The notes under the pieces are model-generated. The model saw only the letters and a program-made list of their open reading frames with translations, was not told where the DNA came from and did not search any database. From Shewanella sp. 1CM18E (lineage in GTDB: Bacteria > Pseudomonadota > Gammaproteobacteria > Enterobacterales > Shewanellaceae), in NCBI RefSeq assembly GCF_023161665.1, contig NZ_JALNTW010000004.1, positions 23,082-87,081 on the forward strand: a DNA stretch of 64,000 nucleotides, written 5' to 3'. The position numbers were made by a program, and so were the translations under genes. This document shows, piece after piece, positions 19,181 to 30,128 of the stretch. The number at the start of each line of letters is the position of its first letter. The stretch's first letter is position 1.

Positions 19181-19474
19181 AAGCCCTTTAACTTATACCA
19201 ATCAGTATAAACATTTAGTCACTCAGCGAGAGTTTAGCGGTTTTGAGGCAAGGCAACGAGTGAAGAGCATAGTTGCTCTACGTTCAAGCTCGTTAACACA
19301 GCATCAGAATCGCTAAAACTCGCCATTCTGGAGCGCTTTTGGCTGCCTACTTCTGCGTTGAATAGCTTTATAAGGGAATAACCATTATTGCAGCTATTCG
19401 TCTTGAATTAGTTTGCCAAAAGCCGCTCTGAGTAGATCAAATTCTTATACTGATTGGTATTAAAGGGCTTTTTT
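19181..19474 (+). terminator. Rho-independent terminator interrupted by a MITE
   Basis: AAGCCCTTTAA at 19181-19191 and TTAAAGGGCTT at 19460-19470 are exact reverse complements, and the second is followed by a run of six T in all. They lie directly outside the ends of MITE copy 2. The simplest reading is that the element landed in the small loop of the terminator of the upstream PAS/GGDEF gene, turning a short hairpin into one with a loop of about 270 nt. Confidence 0.6.
19195..19460. mobile_element. MITE-like repeat, full copy 2, perfect terminal inverted repeats
   Basis: This 266-bp element begins ATACCAATCAGTATAA and ends TTATACTGATTGGTAT, a perfect 16-bp terminal inverted repeat. Its interior is non-coding. 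It is the best-preserved copy in the window, though both ends are flanked by T/A-rich bases that make the duplicated target (TA or TTA) hard to fix. Confidence 0.85.
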
Positions 19475-19518
19475 ATAAACAAAAACCATTAATCCGCTAA
19501 CGGGCTTTTATCTTGGAT

Positions 19519-20997
19519 CTAGTGTTTTGCCTTATCCTTTACCTTGTCTTCCCGTTTATCTTTGAGGTTATCTGTTAGCTCATCTTTAAACGGTGCTTCT
19601 TCCATGTTTTCAACACCTGAAGGTAAGTCACTCTCAGTGATCTCAATAATCGCTGAGCGGTTCATGGTGATTTTATAACGAGCATATTGCTGCGCTTGTT
19701 TGCCCTCTTTAAGCACCAGCACTAAGTTGACTTGGTAACGGCGCTCTACCGACTCATTACTTATCTTGCCGTCGTGCTCTTTGTAGATCTTATCTTTACC
19801 GCGCTCTAAATTGCGAGCAAAAGGCACAAAACTAAAGTTCACCTGCTCTTGAATCGTTGAGTAACCCGACAAGAAATCCTTTTGCGATACCCGAGTCTGA
19901 ATGCCGTAATGTAAGATCTCTGCGTCTACTTTATTCTGGCTATGGCGCTTAGTTAAGATCTCAGCGACCGTTTTCGGCAACTCCTTCTTGCGCATAAACT
20001 CCAGCCAAACAAGTTGCCTAGCAATAATATTTTTGCTGGTTGTATCGCTTAACGCCCTACTCCAGCGTGGACGGCCCTTTTGAATGATACGCCACAGCGC
20101 GTTGCGAATATCGTCTTTAAAGATCTCACGAAAGCCGTAAATCACCGCCAGTGTCAGTACCAATGCTATTGTCAGGCCGCTGAAAAAGCCCTGAGCCTTA
20201 ATAATCAGTGCCGATACCACTAACATCACCATAGCGGTAGCAATGCCTGTGGTCATCTTTTTAAGTCCTACGCCTAAGGTTTTTAAATCCTCTTTAAGTA
20301 CTACCCCCTGCTGAATGAGTCGACGCAGTAACAACATCTTATTAGCGATACGGTTAGGATCTTTAATCGTTTGCGATGAGTTGTAATTACGCTCTTTACG
20401 ATACTGCGCCTCAGCTCGACACAGATTTAACACGCGGTCGTTTATCTCATTAAAATCACTGGTTCGCGGGGCATGAGCCAGCAGTTTTAGTAAGCGCTGC
20501 TCACAAAACCAAGACAGATAATTATCGGCATTTTCAAAATACGACTTCCACTTCTCATCACTTGGCTCATTACGCCTAAAACGTTTTAGCAGGTGCACAA
20601 CTTGTTCGCTCAACTCGTCGAGCAAACTGTAAAACTGCTCAAAGTCTTCTACTTGCCCAAGTTCCTTACAGTCGGTTTCAATGGCCACTGCAAATTGGTA
20701 GGCAAACAGGTTTAGGTACAGCCTAAACTCTTCAACTGTGCGCTTTTTCTGGCTAGCGAAACGGCTTTGCACCAAAGGCAGGTGTAAGCCCGATGAATAA
20801 TAGGAGCGACGCCCAGTAATTGATGAGTGGTAATACTCTTCTTCATTGAGGCTTTGTGGGTTAATGCCCATCTCTTTGGGCAGGAAAAAATACAGATCAA
20901 GCCTACGATTATCGCCGGCTTCCATCTGATGCAGAAACTTAATCGACAGTGACTCTTCTTGCTTAATTCTGACTTTAGACACAGACACCTTATTCAT
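19519..20997 (-). CDS. Conserved-looking membrane protein of unknown function
   Basis: This 492-residue protein has a mainly helical, charged cytoplasmic N-terminal half (residues 1-245). Two adjacent membrane helices follow at about 250-290 (ATAMVMLVVSALIIKAQGFF, SGLTIALVLTLAVIYGF). A second soluble part ends in a charged tail with repeated KDKxxDK units. The layout suggests a cytoplasmic sensor or scaffold held to the inner membrane. I do not recognise the family. It stands alone, separated from its neighbours on both sides. Confidence 0.8.
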   Translation of the reverse strand: MNKVSVSKVRIKQEESLSIKFLHQMEAGDNRRLDLYFFLPKEMGINPQSLNEEEYYHSSITGRRSYYSSGLHLPLVQSRFASQKKRTVEEFRLYLNLFAYQFAVAIETDCKELGQVEDFEQFYSLLDELSEQVVHLLKRFRRNEPSDEKWKSYFENADNYLSWFCEQRLLKLLAHAPRTSDFNEINDRVLNLCRAEAQYRKERNYNSSQTIKDPNRIANKMLLLRRLIQQGVVLKEDLKTLGVGLKKMTTGIATAMVMLVVSALIIKAQGFFSGLTIALVLTLAVIYGFREIFKDDIRNALWRIIQKGRPRWSRALSDTTSKNIIARQLVWLEFMRKKELPKTVAEILTKRHSQNKVDAEILHYGIQTRVSQKDFLSGYSTIQEQVNFSFVPFARNLERGKDKIYKEHDGKISNESVERRYQVNLVLVLKEGKQAQQYARYKITMNRSAIIEITESDLPSGVENMEEAPFKDELTDNLKDKREDKVKDKAKH

Positions 20998-21205
20998 TTG
21001 AGTAAAAGAAATGAGGTCAATGAGTTAACTCATCTCAGTAAGATAGGTTTCAATTCAACGTTTGATGACTTATACATTATGGCTGAGTTTACTGCGCGCT
21101 TGAATACTTTATCTAAAAAGCTTTTATCGCAAGTGATTTAAAACGAGCGCGTTGGACTAATGTTCACCATTGACCCAACGGCTTTGATTAAGCAGATGTA
21201 TGAGC

Positions 21206-21733
21206 TTATTTGATTTTACAAGCCCACAAGCTGTTACCGGGATCGATTTGAATCGTCACCATACCTGCTGCTTTATTCATTTCTAGCACTTTTACCAAAA
21301 ACGGCTCACTGTCATTATCGGCAACCATATATTGAGCTAATTGAATCGCCTCTTGCAGTGACTCATTCGGCTCAGGTTGTAGAAGCCCTTTAGCGTACTG
21401 ACCCGCGGACAAGTCAATTGAGTAAGTTAAAATTGGCGCTTTAATCTTTTCAACCGTACCCACTGCGCTAATCTTATTAGTAAGCTTATCGCCTTGGTAA
21501 TAGCTCATTGATACGTTAACACCTCGGCCATTATTTTCTATTCTCAGCTGCTGGCTATCCCCAAAACCGCTGCCTACCTGGTAAGCATTGGCAACGCAGT
21601 GCAAACTGGTGTTTCTATCATCATCTACTGTGTGGTCTAGAAATAAGCACATTGCAAAAATCAACGTTAAGGTCGCTAAAATAGGTGTAGCCTTAAAACC
21701 TACAAAAGGATTTTTGTTCATATACTTATTCAC
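21206..21733 (-). CDS. Membrane-anchored periplasmic partner of the ToxR-like regulator (FidL-like)
   Basis: This 175-residue protein has one N-terminal membrane helix (TPILATLTLIFAMCLFL) and a periplasmic domain with two cysteines, LHCVAN near its start and LWACKIK at its end, that could form a disulfide. The GTG start overlaps the end of the upstream regulator gene by 8 bp, and AGGT lies 5 nt before it. The pairing and topology resemble ToxR/ToxS and the FidL-like family found beside such regulators, so it probably tunes or stabilises the regulator's periplasmic domain. That role is inferred. Confidence 0.75.
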   Translation of the reverse strand: MNKYMNKNPFVGFKATPILATLTLIFAMCLFLDHTVDDDRNTSLHCVANAYQVGSGFGDSQQLRIENNGRGVNVSMSYYQGDKLTNKISAVGTVEKIKAPILTYSIDLSAGQYAKGLLQPEPNESLQEAIQLAQYMVADNDSEPFLVKVLEMNKAAGMVTIQIDPGNSLWACKIK

Positions 21734-22463
21734 AAATACCTGCCTCTTTTAGCCAGGCATCGTCGATAAAGTGCCAATCATCACCGACATTTTTAACTTT
21801 TAGATTCAAACAAGCCTTACCGTCATCGGCAAAGTTATTCATTACAAATTCTAGCTTGTTACCGTCGTTTGACGGCGCAACATAAATTCGCTGCCATTTT
21901 ACCTGCTCACAATTAGCTATCTTTAAAGCTAACTCTTTCACTCGAGAATGATATTTAGCTTTGTCTTCATCTAAACCATAAATAGGCACTAAGATTGAGT
22001 TTGTGCCTTTAATGGCCACTTTATCGGGCATAGATAGGCTAATATCAGAGGTGGTTCTTAGGTTCATTGCCAAGAAGATAATCAATAAAACACCTAAGAT
22101 CAGGCAAAGAACGTAGTTCTTTATTGAAATAGAGCTTAATGCACACGTCAGCATTGGCCTTTCTTTGGCCTTAACATGTAGCAAGTAGCCTTGCTTAGCG
22201 ACATTTTCAATCCAGGCAGAATGCTCTCTACCTAAAAAGCGCTTAATGTTATTTACTGCTGTAGCAATATCTTGAAAGCTAACAACTTTAGGCTGAAATT
22301 TGTCGCACATCGATTCTGTAGACACAACTTGACCTCTAGCCTGCATAAGTTGATGCAGCACAAGATATTCGATGTCGGATAATTTGAGTGATGAAACTGA
22401 TTCGGATCGAGTATGGATCAGCTCCCGTAACTCGAGGTCGAATCGATATGGACCTATATACAC
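21726..22463 (-). CDS. ToxR/CadC-like transmembrane transcriptional regulator
   Basis: The N-terminal winged helix-turn-helix (starting YIGPYRFD, with LKLSDIEYLVLHQLM, VVSTESMCDKF and WIENVAKQGYLLHV) is of the OmpR/ToxR type. A single membrane helix follows (YVLCLILGVLLIIFLAMNL). The periplasmic domain of about 100 residues has three cysteines (ANCEQ, KACLN, GICE). Such proteins bind DNA from the membrane in answer to periplasmic signals. I prefer the GTG at 22463; an in-frame TTG at 22493 would add ten residues. It is cotranscribed with the FidL-like gene. The DUF481 gene further upstream on the same strand is a possible target. Confidence 0.83.
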   Translation of the reverse strand: MYIGPYRFDLELRELIHTRSESVSSLKLSDIEYLVLHQLMQARGQVVSTESMCDKFQPKVVSFQDIATAVNNIKRFLGREHSAWIENVAKQGYLLHVKAKERPMLTCALSSISIKNYVLCLILGVLLIIFLAMNLRTTSDISLSMPDKVAIKGTNSILVPIYGLDEDKAKYHSRVKELALKIANCEQVKWQRIYVAPSNDGNKLEFVMNNFADDGKACLNLKVKNVGDDWHFIDDAWLKEAGICE

Positions 22464-22696
22464 ATTAACAACTCTAACTAAATAACTGAGCAACAGTTTA
22501 CTGTTATTCTGAGCCTGAGTCCGCGATTTAATGCTGCTTTAGCCAAGCTGATGCTACTTTCGTGAGTTCTCGCACATAAATGTTATCAATATTAAAAAGT
22601 TAAGCGAAACAACCTGATACAGATGAAATAACAAAGTTAAATAGCGATTTAAAAACACACAACAGACAAACCAAAATCAATCAAGTACAAAACAAA

Positions 22697-22717
22697 AAGG
22701 CATCTTATCGATGCCTT
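22697..22717 (-). terminator. Terminator downstream of the DUF481 gene
   Basis: AAGGCATC and GATGCCTT pair around TTATC. On the minus strand the stem is followed by TTTGTTTTG. It lies 75 bp past the stop codon of the outer-membrane protein gene. Confidence 0.75.
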
Positions 22718-22792
22718 ATACCCACTTAACTTCACAGTTAACCATAAACTGTCAAAAAATGAACAGCTACCCTTGAGCAACTGTTAACATTT

Positions 22793-23533
22793 TTAAAAAG
22801 CGTATAACAGTGTCATGTTAGTTTCAGTGTCAGTACTTTTCTTATCATCTAGCGGAGAATCGTTATAACGTACGATAACCGCAAACTTCATTGCTAACGC
22901 ACCAATGATATTGGCTGTGATTGCAGTTTCAGATCGGCCTTCAAAGCTATCACCGTAATCGGCAACAAATAACTGGCTAAAACGCGAGCTATCACTAATG
23001 TCATAAGTAAAGTTCATCGCACCGTGAGCCACGACGCTGTCTTCACTATCGTAGCCTAACAATGCAGACTGCTCGTCATCCAGCTTTTTATAGATATAAC
23101 CAGGACCAATTTCAGCACTTAGGAACATATCGCCGCTATCGATAAACTTATGACCGTAACCGGTAGAAACAACAGCTTTATGATCGTAACCGGTGAATGG
23201 GTCAACTTCATAGTTACCGGTGATATACATATAGTTCTTCTCATCGAACTTATAATCACCTTGAACACCACCGTAGTAACGCTTTGCAGTTACTTCATCA
23301 GTGTCCTCTTTATATAGACCTTCAAATAGGTAAACGTTTTCCCAGTTACCTAGCTCCTGCATCATCTTCAAACGCGCTTTAACTGAAGAAGTATCAGTGT
23401 TACCAGTGGTTAATGTAGCACCCAGTTCAGCTTCACCTGCGAAAGTCTTATCGCCTTCTACAAAATCGGCACCAGCGTGCACAGCAAAAGGAGCTGCCAT
23501 TACCACTGCCATAGCTGTAAGCATTTTTTTCAT
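22793..23533 (-). CDS. DUF481 (YdiY-like) outer-membrane protein
   Basis: This protein of about 246 residues has a signal peptide (MKKMLTAMAVVMAAPFAVHA) and alternating beta-strand segments typical of the YdiY/DUF481 outer-membrane barrel family, opening with GEAELGATLTTGNTDTSSVKARLKM and ending in the aromatic residue of LLYAF. I place the start at the ATG at 23533, which has GGAG upstream and gives a proper signal peptide; the frame extends further upstream. Function in the family is not well known; an acid-inducible or salt-related role is sometimes suggested. Confidence 0.85.
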   Translation of the reverse strand: MKKMLTAMAVVMAAPFAVHAGADFVEGDKTFAGEAELGATLTTGNTDTSSVKARLKMMQELGNWENVYLFEGLYKEDTDEVTAKRYYGGVQGDYKFDEKNYMYITGNYEVDPFTGYDHKAVVSTGYGHKFIDSGDMFLSAEIGPGYIYKKLDDEQSALLGYDSEDSVVAHGAMNFTYDISDSSRFSQLFVADYGDSFEGRSETAITANIIGALAMKFAVIVRYNDSPLDDKKSTDTETNMTLLYAF

Positions 23534-23725
23534 ATTTGTTGTACTCCGTTTACCTAGTTCCCTAAAAATCCGCGCAATATTAACATTTAACACCAACAAT
23601 TGAAAACCTTGCTTACAAATGCACCGCCTTAGCTAATACTAAAAATTAGGGCGCTATCGCAGCTATTTCGTAATCAGAACAAAGCTGCTTTCAGCCTACG
23701 CTAACTCAACAAATTGCAGACAAAA

Positions 23726-23750
23726 AAATACCTGCACTGGGCAGGTATTT
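23726..23750 (-). terminator. Terminator of fba
   Basis: AAATACCTGC and GCAGGTATTT form a 10-bp stem with a 5-nt loop. On the minus strand a T run follows. It lies 36 bp beyond the fba stop codon. Confidence 0.85.
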
Positions 23751-23785
23751 TTATTGCTGGTCACAAAGACCATTAACCGTAAAAC

Positions 23786-24850
23786 TTACTTGATTTGTGG
23801 ATCAAGTTCGCCTGACTGGTAAGCTTTATACATAGCTTGTAGTGACTTCGGCTTGATCTTAGAACCCATACCCGCACAACCGAACGCTTCGTAACGAGTC
23901 GTACAGATGTCAGCCATTGCTTCCATTGACGCTTTAAGGAATTTACGTGGGTCGAATTCAGCTGGGTTTTCAGCTAGGAACTTACGTACCGCACCTGTTG
24001 ATGCAAGACGTAGATCGGTATCGATGTTAACTTTACGCACACCGTGCTTGATGCCTTCAACGATCTCTTCTAAAGGTACGCCGTAAGTTTCAGGGATAGC
24101 ACCACCGTATTGGTTGATGATCTCTAACCACTCTTGCGGTACTGAAGACGAACCATGCATTACAAGGTGGGTGTTAGGAATACGTGCGTGGATCTCTTTA
24201 ATACGGTCAATACGTAGTACGTCACCGGTAGGCTTGCGGCTAAACTTGTACGCGCCGTGGCTAGTACCGATAGCAATAGCTAGTGCATCAACGTGAGTGT
24301 CAGCAACAAAGCGTGCAGCTTCTTCTGGAGTAGTTAGTAGTTGGTCATGGCTAAGTACGCCTTCTGCACCAACACCGTCTTCTTCACCCGCCATACCCGT
24401 TTCTAGGCTACCTAGACAACCGATTTCACCTTCAACAGACACACCACAAGCATGAGCAAAAGCTACTGTGCGGCGAGTTACGTCAACGTTGTACTCGTAT
24501 GATGCAGGTGTTTTGCCATCTGCCATCAAAGAACCGTCCATCATTACTGAAGACATACCAAGCTGGATAGAGCGCTGACAAATATCAGGATCAGTACCGT
24601 GGTCTTGGTGAATACATACAGGAATATCTGGATACTGCTCAAGAGCAGCCGCCATTAGATACTTAAGGAATTGTGGACGTGCATACTTACGTGCACCAGC
24701 TGACGCCTGAACAATAACAGGGCTATCTGTTGCTTCAGCAGCTTGCATAATTGCGCGCATCTGCTCAAGGTTGTTCACGTTAAATGCAGGAACACCATAT
24801 CCGTGCTCTGCTGCGTGATCTAACATTTGACGTAGGGAAATTAAGGCCAT
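23786..24850 (-). CDS. fba: Fructose-bisphosphate aldolase, class II, Calvin subtype
   Basis: This 354-residue zinc aldolase interconverts fructose-1,6-bisphosphate with dihydroxyacetone phosphate and glyceraldehyde-3-phosphate. The zinc-binding region CIHQDHGTD, the VEGEIGCLG strand, the phosphate-binding HGSSSVP and the [10 protein letters not shown] motif are all present. The [18 protein letters not shown] insertion and total length match the Calvin-cycle subtype (class IIB) used by Shewanella rather than E. coli FbaA. It ends the tkt-epd-pgk-fba series. Confidence 0.95.
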   Translation of the reverse strand: MALISLRQMLDHAAEHGYGVPAFNVNNLEQMRAIMQAAEATDSPVIVQASAGARKYARPQFLKYLMAAALEQYPDIPVCIHQDHGTDPDICQRSIQLGMSSVMMDGSLMADGKTPASYEYNVDVTRRTVAFAHACGVSVEGEIGCLGSLETGMAGEEDGVGAEGVLSHDQLLTTPEEAARFVADTHVDALAIAIGTSHGAYKFSRKPTGDVLRIDRIKEIHARIPNTHLVMHGSSSVPQEWLEIINQYGGAIPETYGVPLEEIVEGIKHGVRKVNIDTDLRLASTGAVRKFLAENPAEFDPRKFLKASMEAMADICTTRYEAFGCAGMGSKIKPKSLQAMYKAYQSGELDPQIK

Positions 24851-25146
24851 TTTTTACTCCAATAATAGGGTGAGTCGCCTCACCAAGGTCACTATCGTTT
24901 GGATGGATTTTTATGCTCTAACATTGTCAGTTTTAAGCCGACTAACATTAAAGCGGTTACTTTTAATTTTGAGTATTATTTACAGTCGCTATATACAGCT
25001 TTTTATTGGCTTTTATTATCGCTGTAATACGCGTTTATCATCACTGTTTTGTTGGCGGCTAGTGTAACCCCGACAAATGTCGATTTAAAGCCCACCAACA
25101 AACAGTTTGGTAATTATTTTGTAAGCTTGCGCTTATTGTTTAATAA

Positions 25147-26322
25147 TTACTGACCGCGACTTTCAAGCATTGCTACAGCTGGAAGCTCTTTGCCTTCTAA
25201 AAACTCAAGGAATGCGCCGCCACCTGTTGAAATATAAGACACTTTATCAGCAATATCATATTTATCTACTGCCGCTAATGTGTCGCCACCACCCGCAATA
25301 GAAAATGCATTTGATTCTGCAATCGCCTGAGCGATACGCTTAGTGCCTTCACCGAATTGATCAAATTCAAATACACCTACAGGGCCATTCCATACAACAG
25401 TACCGGCATTTTTGATGATTTCAGCAAGTGCTTCAGCGCTGTCAGGGCCGATATCAAAAATCATATCGCTGTCAGATACTGCGCTTACATCTTTTAGCGT
25501 TGCTGCCGCTGTAGGGCTGAACTCGCCTGCAACAACCACGTCTGTTGGTACTGGAATGTCACCACCGCGGCTTTGCGCGTTTGCAACTAGGCGCTTAGCT
25601 TCTTCAATCAGGTCAGCTTCATAAAGTGACTTACCTACTTGATGACCGGCTGCAGCAACGAAAGTGTTAGCAATACCTCCGCCCACTACAAGTTGGTCAA
25701 CTTTAGTTGAAAGACTTTCAAGTACTGTTAGCTTAGTTGACACTTTAGAACCACCAACAATTGCTACCATTGGGCGCGCTGGGTTATCAAGTGCTTTACC
25801 TAAAGCTTCTAGCTCACCAGCAAGTAGCGGGCCGGCACAAGCGATAGGCGCGTGCAGGCCAACACCGTGAGTAGATGCCTGTGCGCGGTGCGCCGTGCCA
25901 AATGCATCCATTACGTATACGTCACACAGTGCTGCCATCTTTTTAGCCAATGCTTCGTCGTTCTTCTTCTCACCTACGTTAAAACGTACGTTTTCAAAAA
26001 CAACCACTTCGCCAACGGCAACTTCAATACCGTCAAGGTAGTCAGCCGCTAAGCGCACATTGCAATCAAGTGCTTTAGTTAGGTAATCAACCACTGGCTG
26101 CATTGAAAACTCAGCGTTGAATTCACCTTCTGTTGGGCGACCAAGATGCGACATAACCATTACAGCTGCACCTTTTTCAAGTGCAAGCTTAATAGTCGGT
26201 AATGATGCGCGCAGACGTGCATCACTAGTGACCACACCGTCTTTTACTGGTACGTTTAGATCTTCACGAATAAGCACGCGCTTACCTTGAAGGTCCAAAT
26301 CTTTCATATTAAGAATCGCCAT
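25147..26322 (-). CDS. pgk: Phosphoglycerate kinase
   Basis: This glycolytic enzyme of about 391 residues transfers phosphate between 1,3-bisphosphoglycerate and ADP. The signature [16 protein letters not shown] is near the N-terminus. Other family segments are [34 protein letters not shown] and the nucleotide-binding [14 protein letters not shown] at the C-terminus. Two starts are possible: the ATG at 26322 ([11 protein letters not shown]) has AAGGA about 8 nt upstream, while the ATG at 26328 would leave only 3 nt. It is preceded by epd and followed, after 296 bp, by fba. Confidence 0.97.
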   Translation of the reverse strand: MAILNMKDLDLQGKRVLIREDLNVPVKDGVVTSDARLRASLPTIKLALEKGAAVMVMSHLGRPTEGEFNAEFSMQPVVDYLTKALDCNVRLAADYLDGIEVAVGEVVVFENVRFNVGEKKNDEALAKKMAALCDVYVMDAFGTAHRAQASTHGVGLHAPIACAGPLLAGELEALGKALDNPARPMVAIVGGSKVSTKLTVLESLSTKVDQLVVGGGIANTFVAAAGHQVGKSLYEADLIEEAKRLVANAQSRGGDIPVPTDVVVAGEFSPTAAATLKDVSAVSDSDMIFDIGPDSAEALAEIIKNAGTVVWNGPVGVFEFDQFGEGTKRIAQAIAESNAFSIAGGGDTLAAVDKYDIADKVSYISTGGGAFLEFLEGKELPAVAMLESRGQ

Positions 26323-26456
26323 GTTCATGCTTCCTTACTATCTAAGTTAAAGTTAAAAATTAAAGTTAAATTCTAAAGTAAAAGCTTTTTCAAACAGCTA
26401 AACTGCGGACTCAATCAGGCTTAGCTAGACTCAGTCAGCGTTAAAATAGGTTGCTC

Positions 26457-27479
26457 TTATTGCGCTTCACGTACCGCGCGGATCATCTCTAAACTGGTGT
26501 CGAGCATACGGTTAGCAAACCCCCACTCGTTATCACACCACAGCAGTAGCTTAACCAAATGGCCATCGCTAACTCGGGTCTGCGTGCCATCAACAATGCT
26601 TGAACGTGGGTCATGGTTAAAATCACACGATACTAATGGCTCATTAGTAAAGCCAACAACACCAAGGAACGAGCCTTCAGTCGCTTGCTTAAGTACTCGG
26701 TTAACGGTGTCGATATCGACGCGCTTATTCAGCGTTACGGAAAGGTCGATTGCGGTGACGTTAATGGTAGGCACCCGTACTGAGATTGCTTCAAACTTGT
26801 CTTTCATGTGCGGCAAGATGCGCTCAATACCGCGAGCAAGTTTAGTATCTACTGGAATAATTGACTGACCTGCAGCGCGAGTACGGCGCAAATCATCATG
26901 GTATGCATCAATAACCTGTTGGTCATTCATTGCAGAATGGATTGTAGTGATAGCGCCACTTTTTACTTCAAAGTGTCTATCAAGTACATCAATCACTGGC
27001 ACGATACAGTTAGTGGTGCAAGAGGCATTCGACACTACCGTATGTTCAGCTTTGAGCAATTCGTGATTCACACCATATACTATGGTGGCATCGACATCAT
27101 GGGATGATGGATGGCTAATTAGCACCTGCTTAGCCCCAGCTTTTAAGTGGGCCTCACATTCTTCTCTGCTGTTAAGTACACCCGTTGCCTCATAAACAAT
27201 ATCAATCCCTAACTCTTGCCAAGGCAGGTTTTCAGGATTGGGCTCATGCAACAGCTTAATGGCGTCATCGCCGATGACCATATGTTGATCTTCGAGCTTT
27301 ACCTGAGTATGAAAACGACCATGAGTGGTGTCGTACTGGGTTAAATGAAGCATCGCTTCTGGTTTTGCCAACTCGTTAATCGCCACAATCTGAATGCGAT
27401 CGCGTTTTGCAGATTCGTACACTGCACGAAGAATTGACCGACCAATGCGGCCGTAGCCATTAATAGCGACTCTGATCAT
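26457..27479 (-). CDS. epd: D-erythrose-4-phosphate dehydrogenase
   Basis: This 340-residue GAPDH-family enzyme oxidises erythrose-4-phosphate to 4-phosphoerythronate with NAD, the first step of pyridoxal phosphate synthesis. The Rossmann start [12 protein letters not shown], the catalytic [12 protein letters not shown] and [14 protein letters not shown] are present. It is closer to E. coli Epd than to GapA ([26 protein letters not shown]). It lies between tkt and pgk as in E. coli, where epd-pgk-fba form one unit. Some Epd-like proteins also act as GAPDH, so a gluconeogenic role cannot be excluded. Confidence 0.93.
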   Translation of the reverse strand: MIRVAINGYGRIGRSILRAVYESAKRDRIQIVAINELAKPEAMLHLTQYDTTHGRFHTQVKLEDQHMVIGDDAIKLLHEPNPENLPWQELGIDIVYEATGVLNSREECEAHLKAGAKQVLISHPSSHDVDATIVYGVNHELLKAEHTVVSNASCTTNCIVPVIDVLDRHFEVKSGAITTIHSAMNDQQVIDAYHDDLRRTRAAGQSIIPVDTKLARGIERILPHMKDKFEAISVRVPTINVTAIDLSVTLNKRVDIDTVNRVLKQATEGSFLGVVGFTNEPLVSCDFNHDPRSSIVDGTQTRVSDGHLVKLLLWCDNEWGFANRMLDTSLEMIRAVREAQ

Positions 27480-27520
27480 GTAAGCTTTATTTTCCCTTTA
27501 ACAGCTGATTTATTGATACA

Positions 27521-27552
27521 ACAACGGCCTACCTAAATAGGTAAGCCGTTGT
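27521..27552. other. Strong hairpin between tkt and epd
   Basis: ACAACGGC/GCCGTTGT outside and TACCT/AGGTA inside form an almost continuous stem of 13 pairs with one mismatch around a small AAA loop. No T run follows on either strand. It lies 42 bp upstream of the epd start, in its leader, and could be an RNA processing site or a weak attenuator within the tkt-epd transcript. Confidence 0.55.
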
Positions 27553-27691
27553 ATCATAAAAGTTTAAGTTTAAACATACTTAAACAGATATTCTGTATCA
27601 TTGAGCAATTGCATGATGCATTAACTAAGTTAGCCAGTTGCATAACTTGCTTAAATCGCCAATGCATCCCTTGCTTTAACACGCTTACGGA

Positions 27692-29683
27692 TTATAAGCC
27701 GTTAACGGTTGCAACAACGTTCTCAACAGTAAAGCCGAAGTGCTTCATCAAGTCGCCGCCTGGAGCTGATTCGCCGAAGGTAGTCATACCCACAACTGCA
27801 CCACCAAAACCAACATACTTGTGCCAGAAGTCTACGTGAGCCGCTTCAATCGCAACACGCTTAGTCACAGAGCTTGGTAATACCGACTCTTTATAAGCTG
27901 CATCTTGCTTGTCGAACTCGTTAGTTGACGGCATAGAAACAACACGTACCTTTTGACCTTGCTCAGTCAGTGCAGCAGCAGAATCAAGTGCTAGCTGTAC
28001 TTCAGAACCAGTAGCAATAAGGATTAGGTCTGGTGTGCCAGCGCAATCACTTAGTACATAACCACCTTTAGCAACGTTAGCTAATTGCTCAGCAGTACGT
28101 GCTTGTGCAGGCAGGTTTTGACGACTGAAGATTAGCGATGTTGGCGCTGTGCGGCGCTCAATTGCATTCTTCCAAGATACAGCTGTTTCAGCCGCATCAC
28201 ATGGACGCCATACGTTCATGTTTGGTGTCATACGTAGGTTAGCAAGCTGCTCAACTGGCTGGTGAGTTGGACCATCTTCACCTTGACCGATAGAGTCGTG
28301 GGTGTAAACGAAGATGTTTTGGATGCCCATTAGTGCCGACATACGAACAGCGTTACGTGCGTATTCCATGAACATCATGAACGTTGCGCCGTAGTTGATG
28401 AAACCACCGTGAAGTGATGCACCATTCATGATACCGCTCATACCAAATTCACGTACACCGTAGAAAATGTAGTTACCAGCAGGATCGTCTTGGATACCTT
28501 TAGAGCCAGACCAAAGCGTTAGGTTAGAACCAGCAAGGTCTGCAGAGCCACCTAGCATTTCAGGTAGGATGGCACCAAATGCACCAATGGCATTTTGTGA
28601 AGCTTTACGGCTAGCAATACCTTCAGCTTTATCTTGGCACTCTTGAATGAAAGCTTGCGCTTTTTCCTCAAAATCAGCTGGTAAATCACCAGTGATTACA
28701 CGGCGCTTGTATTCAGCAGCCAATTCTGGGAATGCAGCTTCATAAGCAGCGAACTTGTCGTTCCAGCTTGCTTCATTAGCAGCGCCCGCTTCTTTAGCAT
28801 CCCAACCCGCGTAAACGTTTTCAGGGATTTCGAATGCGCCGTGGTTCCAACCTAGGAATTCACGTGCCGCTGCGATTTCTTCGTCACCTAGTGGTGCGCC
28901 GTGACAGTCGTGGCTGCCAGACTTGTTTGGAGAACCAAAACCAATTGTGGTTTTGCAGCAGATCATTGTTGGCTTGTCAGTGACTGACTTAGCCTCTTCA
29001 ATAGCCGCGCGGATCGCGTCGCTGTCGTGACCGTCTACGTTAGCAATTACGTGCCAACCGTAAGACTCAAAACGCTTAGGTGTATCATCAGTGAACCAAC
29101 CTTCTACGTGACCGTCGATAGAGATCCCGTTGTCATCCCAGAATGCAATTAGCTTACCAAGACCTAACGTGCCCGCTAGTGAACATGCTTCGTGAGAGAT
29201 ACCTTCCATCAAACAGCCATCGCCTAGGAAGCAGTAAGTGAAGTGATCAACAATGTCGTGACCTGGCTGGTTAAACTGTGCAGCCAATGTCTTCTCAGCA
29301 ATCGCCATACCTACAGCGTTACTGATACCTGCACCTAATGGACCAGTGGTAGTTTCAACACCTGGTGTGTAACCGTATTCTGGGTGACCTGGTGTTTTAG
29401 AATGAAGCTGACGGAAGTTTTTCAACTCTTCGATAGGCAATGCGTAACCAGTAAGGTGTAGCAAAGAGTAAATAAGCATAGAGCCATGACCGTTAGAAAG
29501 AATAAAGCGGTCACGATCAACCCACTCAGGGTTGTTAGGGTTGTGCTTTAGGAAATCATTCCATAGCACTTCAGCAATATCAGCCATCCCCATTGGTGCA
29601 CCTGGGTGACCTGAATTGGCTTTTTGAACAGCATCCATGGTCAATGCGCGGATTGCGTTTGCGAGTTCTTTACGAGATGACAT
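27692..29683 (-). CDS. tkt: Transketolase
   Basis: This 663-residue thiamine-diphosphate enzyme transfers two-carbon units in the pentose phosphate pathway. The N-terminal [19 protein letters not shown], the cofactor-binding [13 protein letters not shown] with [11 protein letters not shown], and the pyrimidine-domain segment [16 protein letters not shown] are all typical. Length is usual for bacterial transketolase. It supplies erythrose-4-phosphate, the substrate of the next gene's product. Confidence 0.97.
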   Translation of the reverse strand: MSSRKELANAIRALTMDAVQKANSGHPGAPMGMADIAEVLWNDFLKHNPNNPEWVDRDRFILSNGHGSMLIYSLLHLTGYALPIEELKNFRQLHSKTPGHPEYGYTPGVETTTGPLGAGISNAVGMAIAEKTLAAQFNQPGHDIVDHFTYCFLGDGCLMEGISHEACSLAGTLGLGKLIAFWDDNGISIDGHVEGWFTDDTPKRFESYGWHVIANVDGHDSDAIRAAIEEAKSVTDKPTMICCKTTIGFGSPNKSGSHDCHGAPLGDEEIAAAREFLGWNHGAFEIPENVYAGWDAKEAGAANEASWNDKFAAYEAAFPELAAEYKRRVITGDLPADFEEKAQAFIQECQDKAEGIASRKASQNAIGAFGAILPEMLGGSADLAGSNLTLWSGSKGIQDDPAGNYIFYGVREFGMSGIMNGASLHGGFINYGATFMMFMEYARNAVRMSALMGIQNIFVYTHDSIGQGEDGPTHQPVEQLANLRMTPNMNVWRPCDAAETAVSWKNAIERRTAPTSLIFSRQNLPAQARTAEQLANVAKGGYVLSDCAGTPDLILIATGSEVQLALDSAAALTEQGQKVRVVSMPSTNEFDKQDAAYKESVLPSSVTKRVAIEAAHVDFWHKYVGFGGAVVGMTTFGESAPGGDLMKHFGFTVENVVATVNGL

Positions 29684-30128
29684 GCTCTCTCCTGCTTGTT
29701 TTTGAGGTTTTGAGGCTTAGATTGAGTGAAAGGCGGTAACTTTAAAGCCACTCTGCCGTTCACACACAAATTAGGGAGCCATATTTTCGCCTACTAGGCT
29801 GTAGGACGCAAATTTAATTCACCAACAATTAAAAATATTGCTACTTATAACAAGCTTGCATAAAGCTTGTACGATGAAAGCTAAGCAAATATTAGTGCTA
29901 GAGTTTATGTCTCGCTCTACGAGCAGGTAAAATTTGACCGATAAAGGGTAAATTTTTATCTTTTTATATGCAGAACACTGCCAAGTAAAGTACAAAAATA
30001 GCCTTAAGTTACATAACGATAAGCCTAATCATAAATAACATTCATGATGCACCTATAAAATAAATAGCGCGAGAGACCGCACAAAATTTAGCGAAGGGGG
30101 TGTTATCAACGCCGTTTTACACTAGAAT
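29684..30128. other. Divergent promoter region of tkt and metK
   Basis: This gap of about 450 bp to the met boxes has no open frame that looks like a gene. It must hold the tkt promoter and the upstream part of the metK promoter. No other repeat or RNA element is evident. Confidence 0.4.
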
